Shown here: positions 63,827 to 64,000 of the stretch, piece after piece
Position numbering within the stretch: position 1 is the first letter of the stretch
How the letters are laid out: the number at the start of each line of letters is the position of its first letter
From: Nitzschia sp. DOCU1
Taxonomy: Eukaryota > Bacillariophyta > Bacillariophyceae > Bacillariales > Bacillariaceae
Reading direction: 5' to 3'
Assembly: GCA_951394045.1 (NCBI GenBank)
Contig: OX595985.1
Location: 1,240,001-1,304,000 of the forward strand
DNA: 64,000 nucleotides
The notes under the pieces: generated by a model
What the model saw: the letters and a program-made list of their open reading frames with translations, nothing else
Told to the model about the DNA's origin: nothing
The model's database searches: none
Translations under genes and position numbers: made by a program

Positions 63827-64000
63827 AGAAGTGATTGGTCTGGTCGAAAATGTGGATTATTGTACCACGCTATGACTATTGTAATGAATCAATTTTTCTT
63901 CGCTTTGTGATGTGATAGCTGATACATAGCTTTGGGGCTACCGGTAGTGTGGGAGCTTTTCGATGTGAGCGATTGCACCGCTCCAACGTAGAAAAAGATC

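Overview
The window is nuclear DNA of a eukaryote with compact genes: long open exons, a few short introns (about 45-170 nt, mostly 63-90 nt, usually GTRAGT...YAG), no operons, and intergenic spaces of 40 nt to 2.7 kb. A predicted plastid pre-protein carries an A-Q-A|F signal-peptide junction (gene at 34.8-36.4 kb). That junction, the intron style and the balanced base composition point to a diatom or close stramenopile; a pennate diatom like Phaeodactylum is my best guess. This is inference, not a database result.

Layout. 0-10 kb: a divergent F1-ATPase alpha-like protein, a 230-bp tandem duplication, a membrane-anchored GT4 glycosyltransferase, a PRMT1-type arginine methyltransferase, and an ER/secretory membrane protein. 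10-22 kb: two glucosamine-fructose-6-phosphate aminotransferase (GFAT) paralogues in opposite orientation. They flank a very large WD40-plus-six-TM (TRP-like) channel gene and a four-TM protein. A relic of a GFAT 3' flank lies upstream of the first GFAT. 22-24.5 kb: gene-free DNA with short repeats and strong hairpins. 24.5-31 kb: an O-fucosyltransferase-like type II membrane protein, a membrane-anchored protein with two RING-H2 domains, and two unassigned proteins. 31-61 kb: five large Ser/Lys-rich coiled-coil proteins, which share short C-terminal Trp-containing helical motifs or coil-entry motifs. A plastid-targeted aldo-keto-reductase-fold pseudoenzyme, a small Cys-rich protein and a 2.7-kresidue TMEM131-type protein lie among them. 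61-64 kb: a cullin-3-type ubiquitin-ligase scaffold.

Most informative items: the WD40-TRP fusion channel; the local family of coiled-coil proteins, including a sixfold ELRxS repeat in one of them; the GFAT pair, in which one copy has changed its N-terminal nucleophile position and C-tail; and two apparent pseudoenzymes (ATPase alpha-like without a P-loop, AKR without a catalytic tetrad). Exon joins were worked out by hand from splice-site sequence and reading-frame continuity. Start codons are the least certain part.
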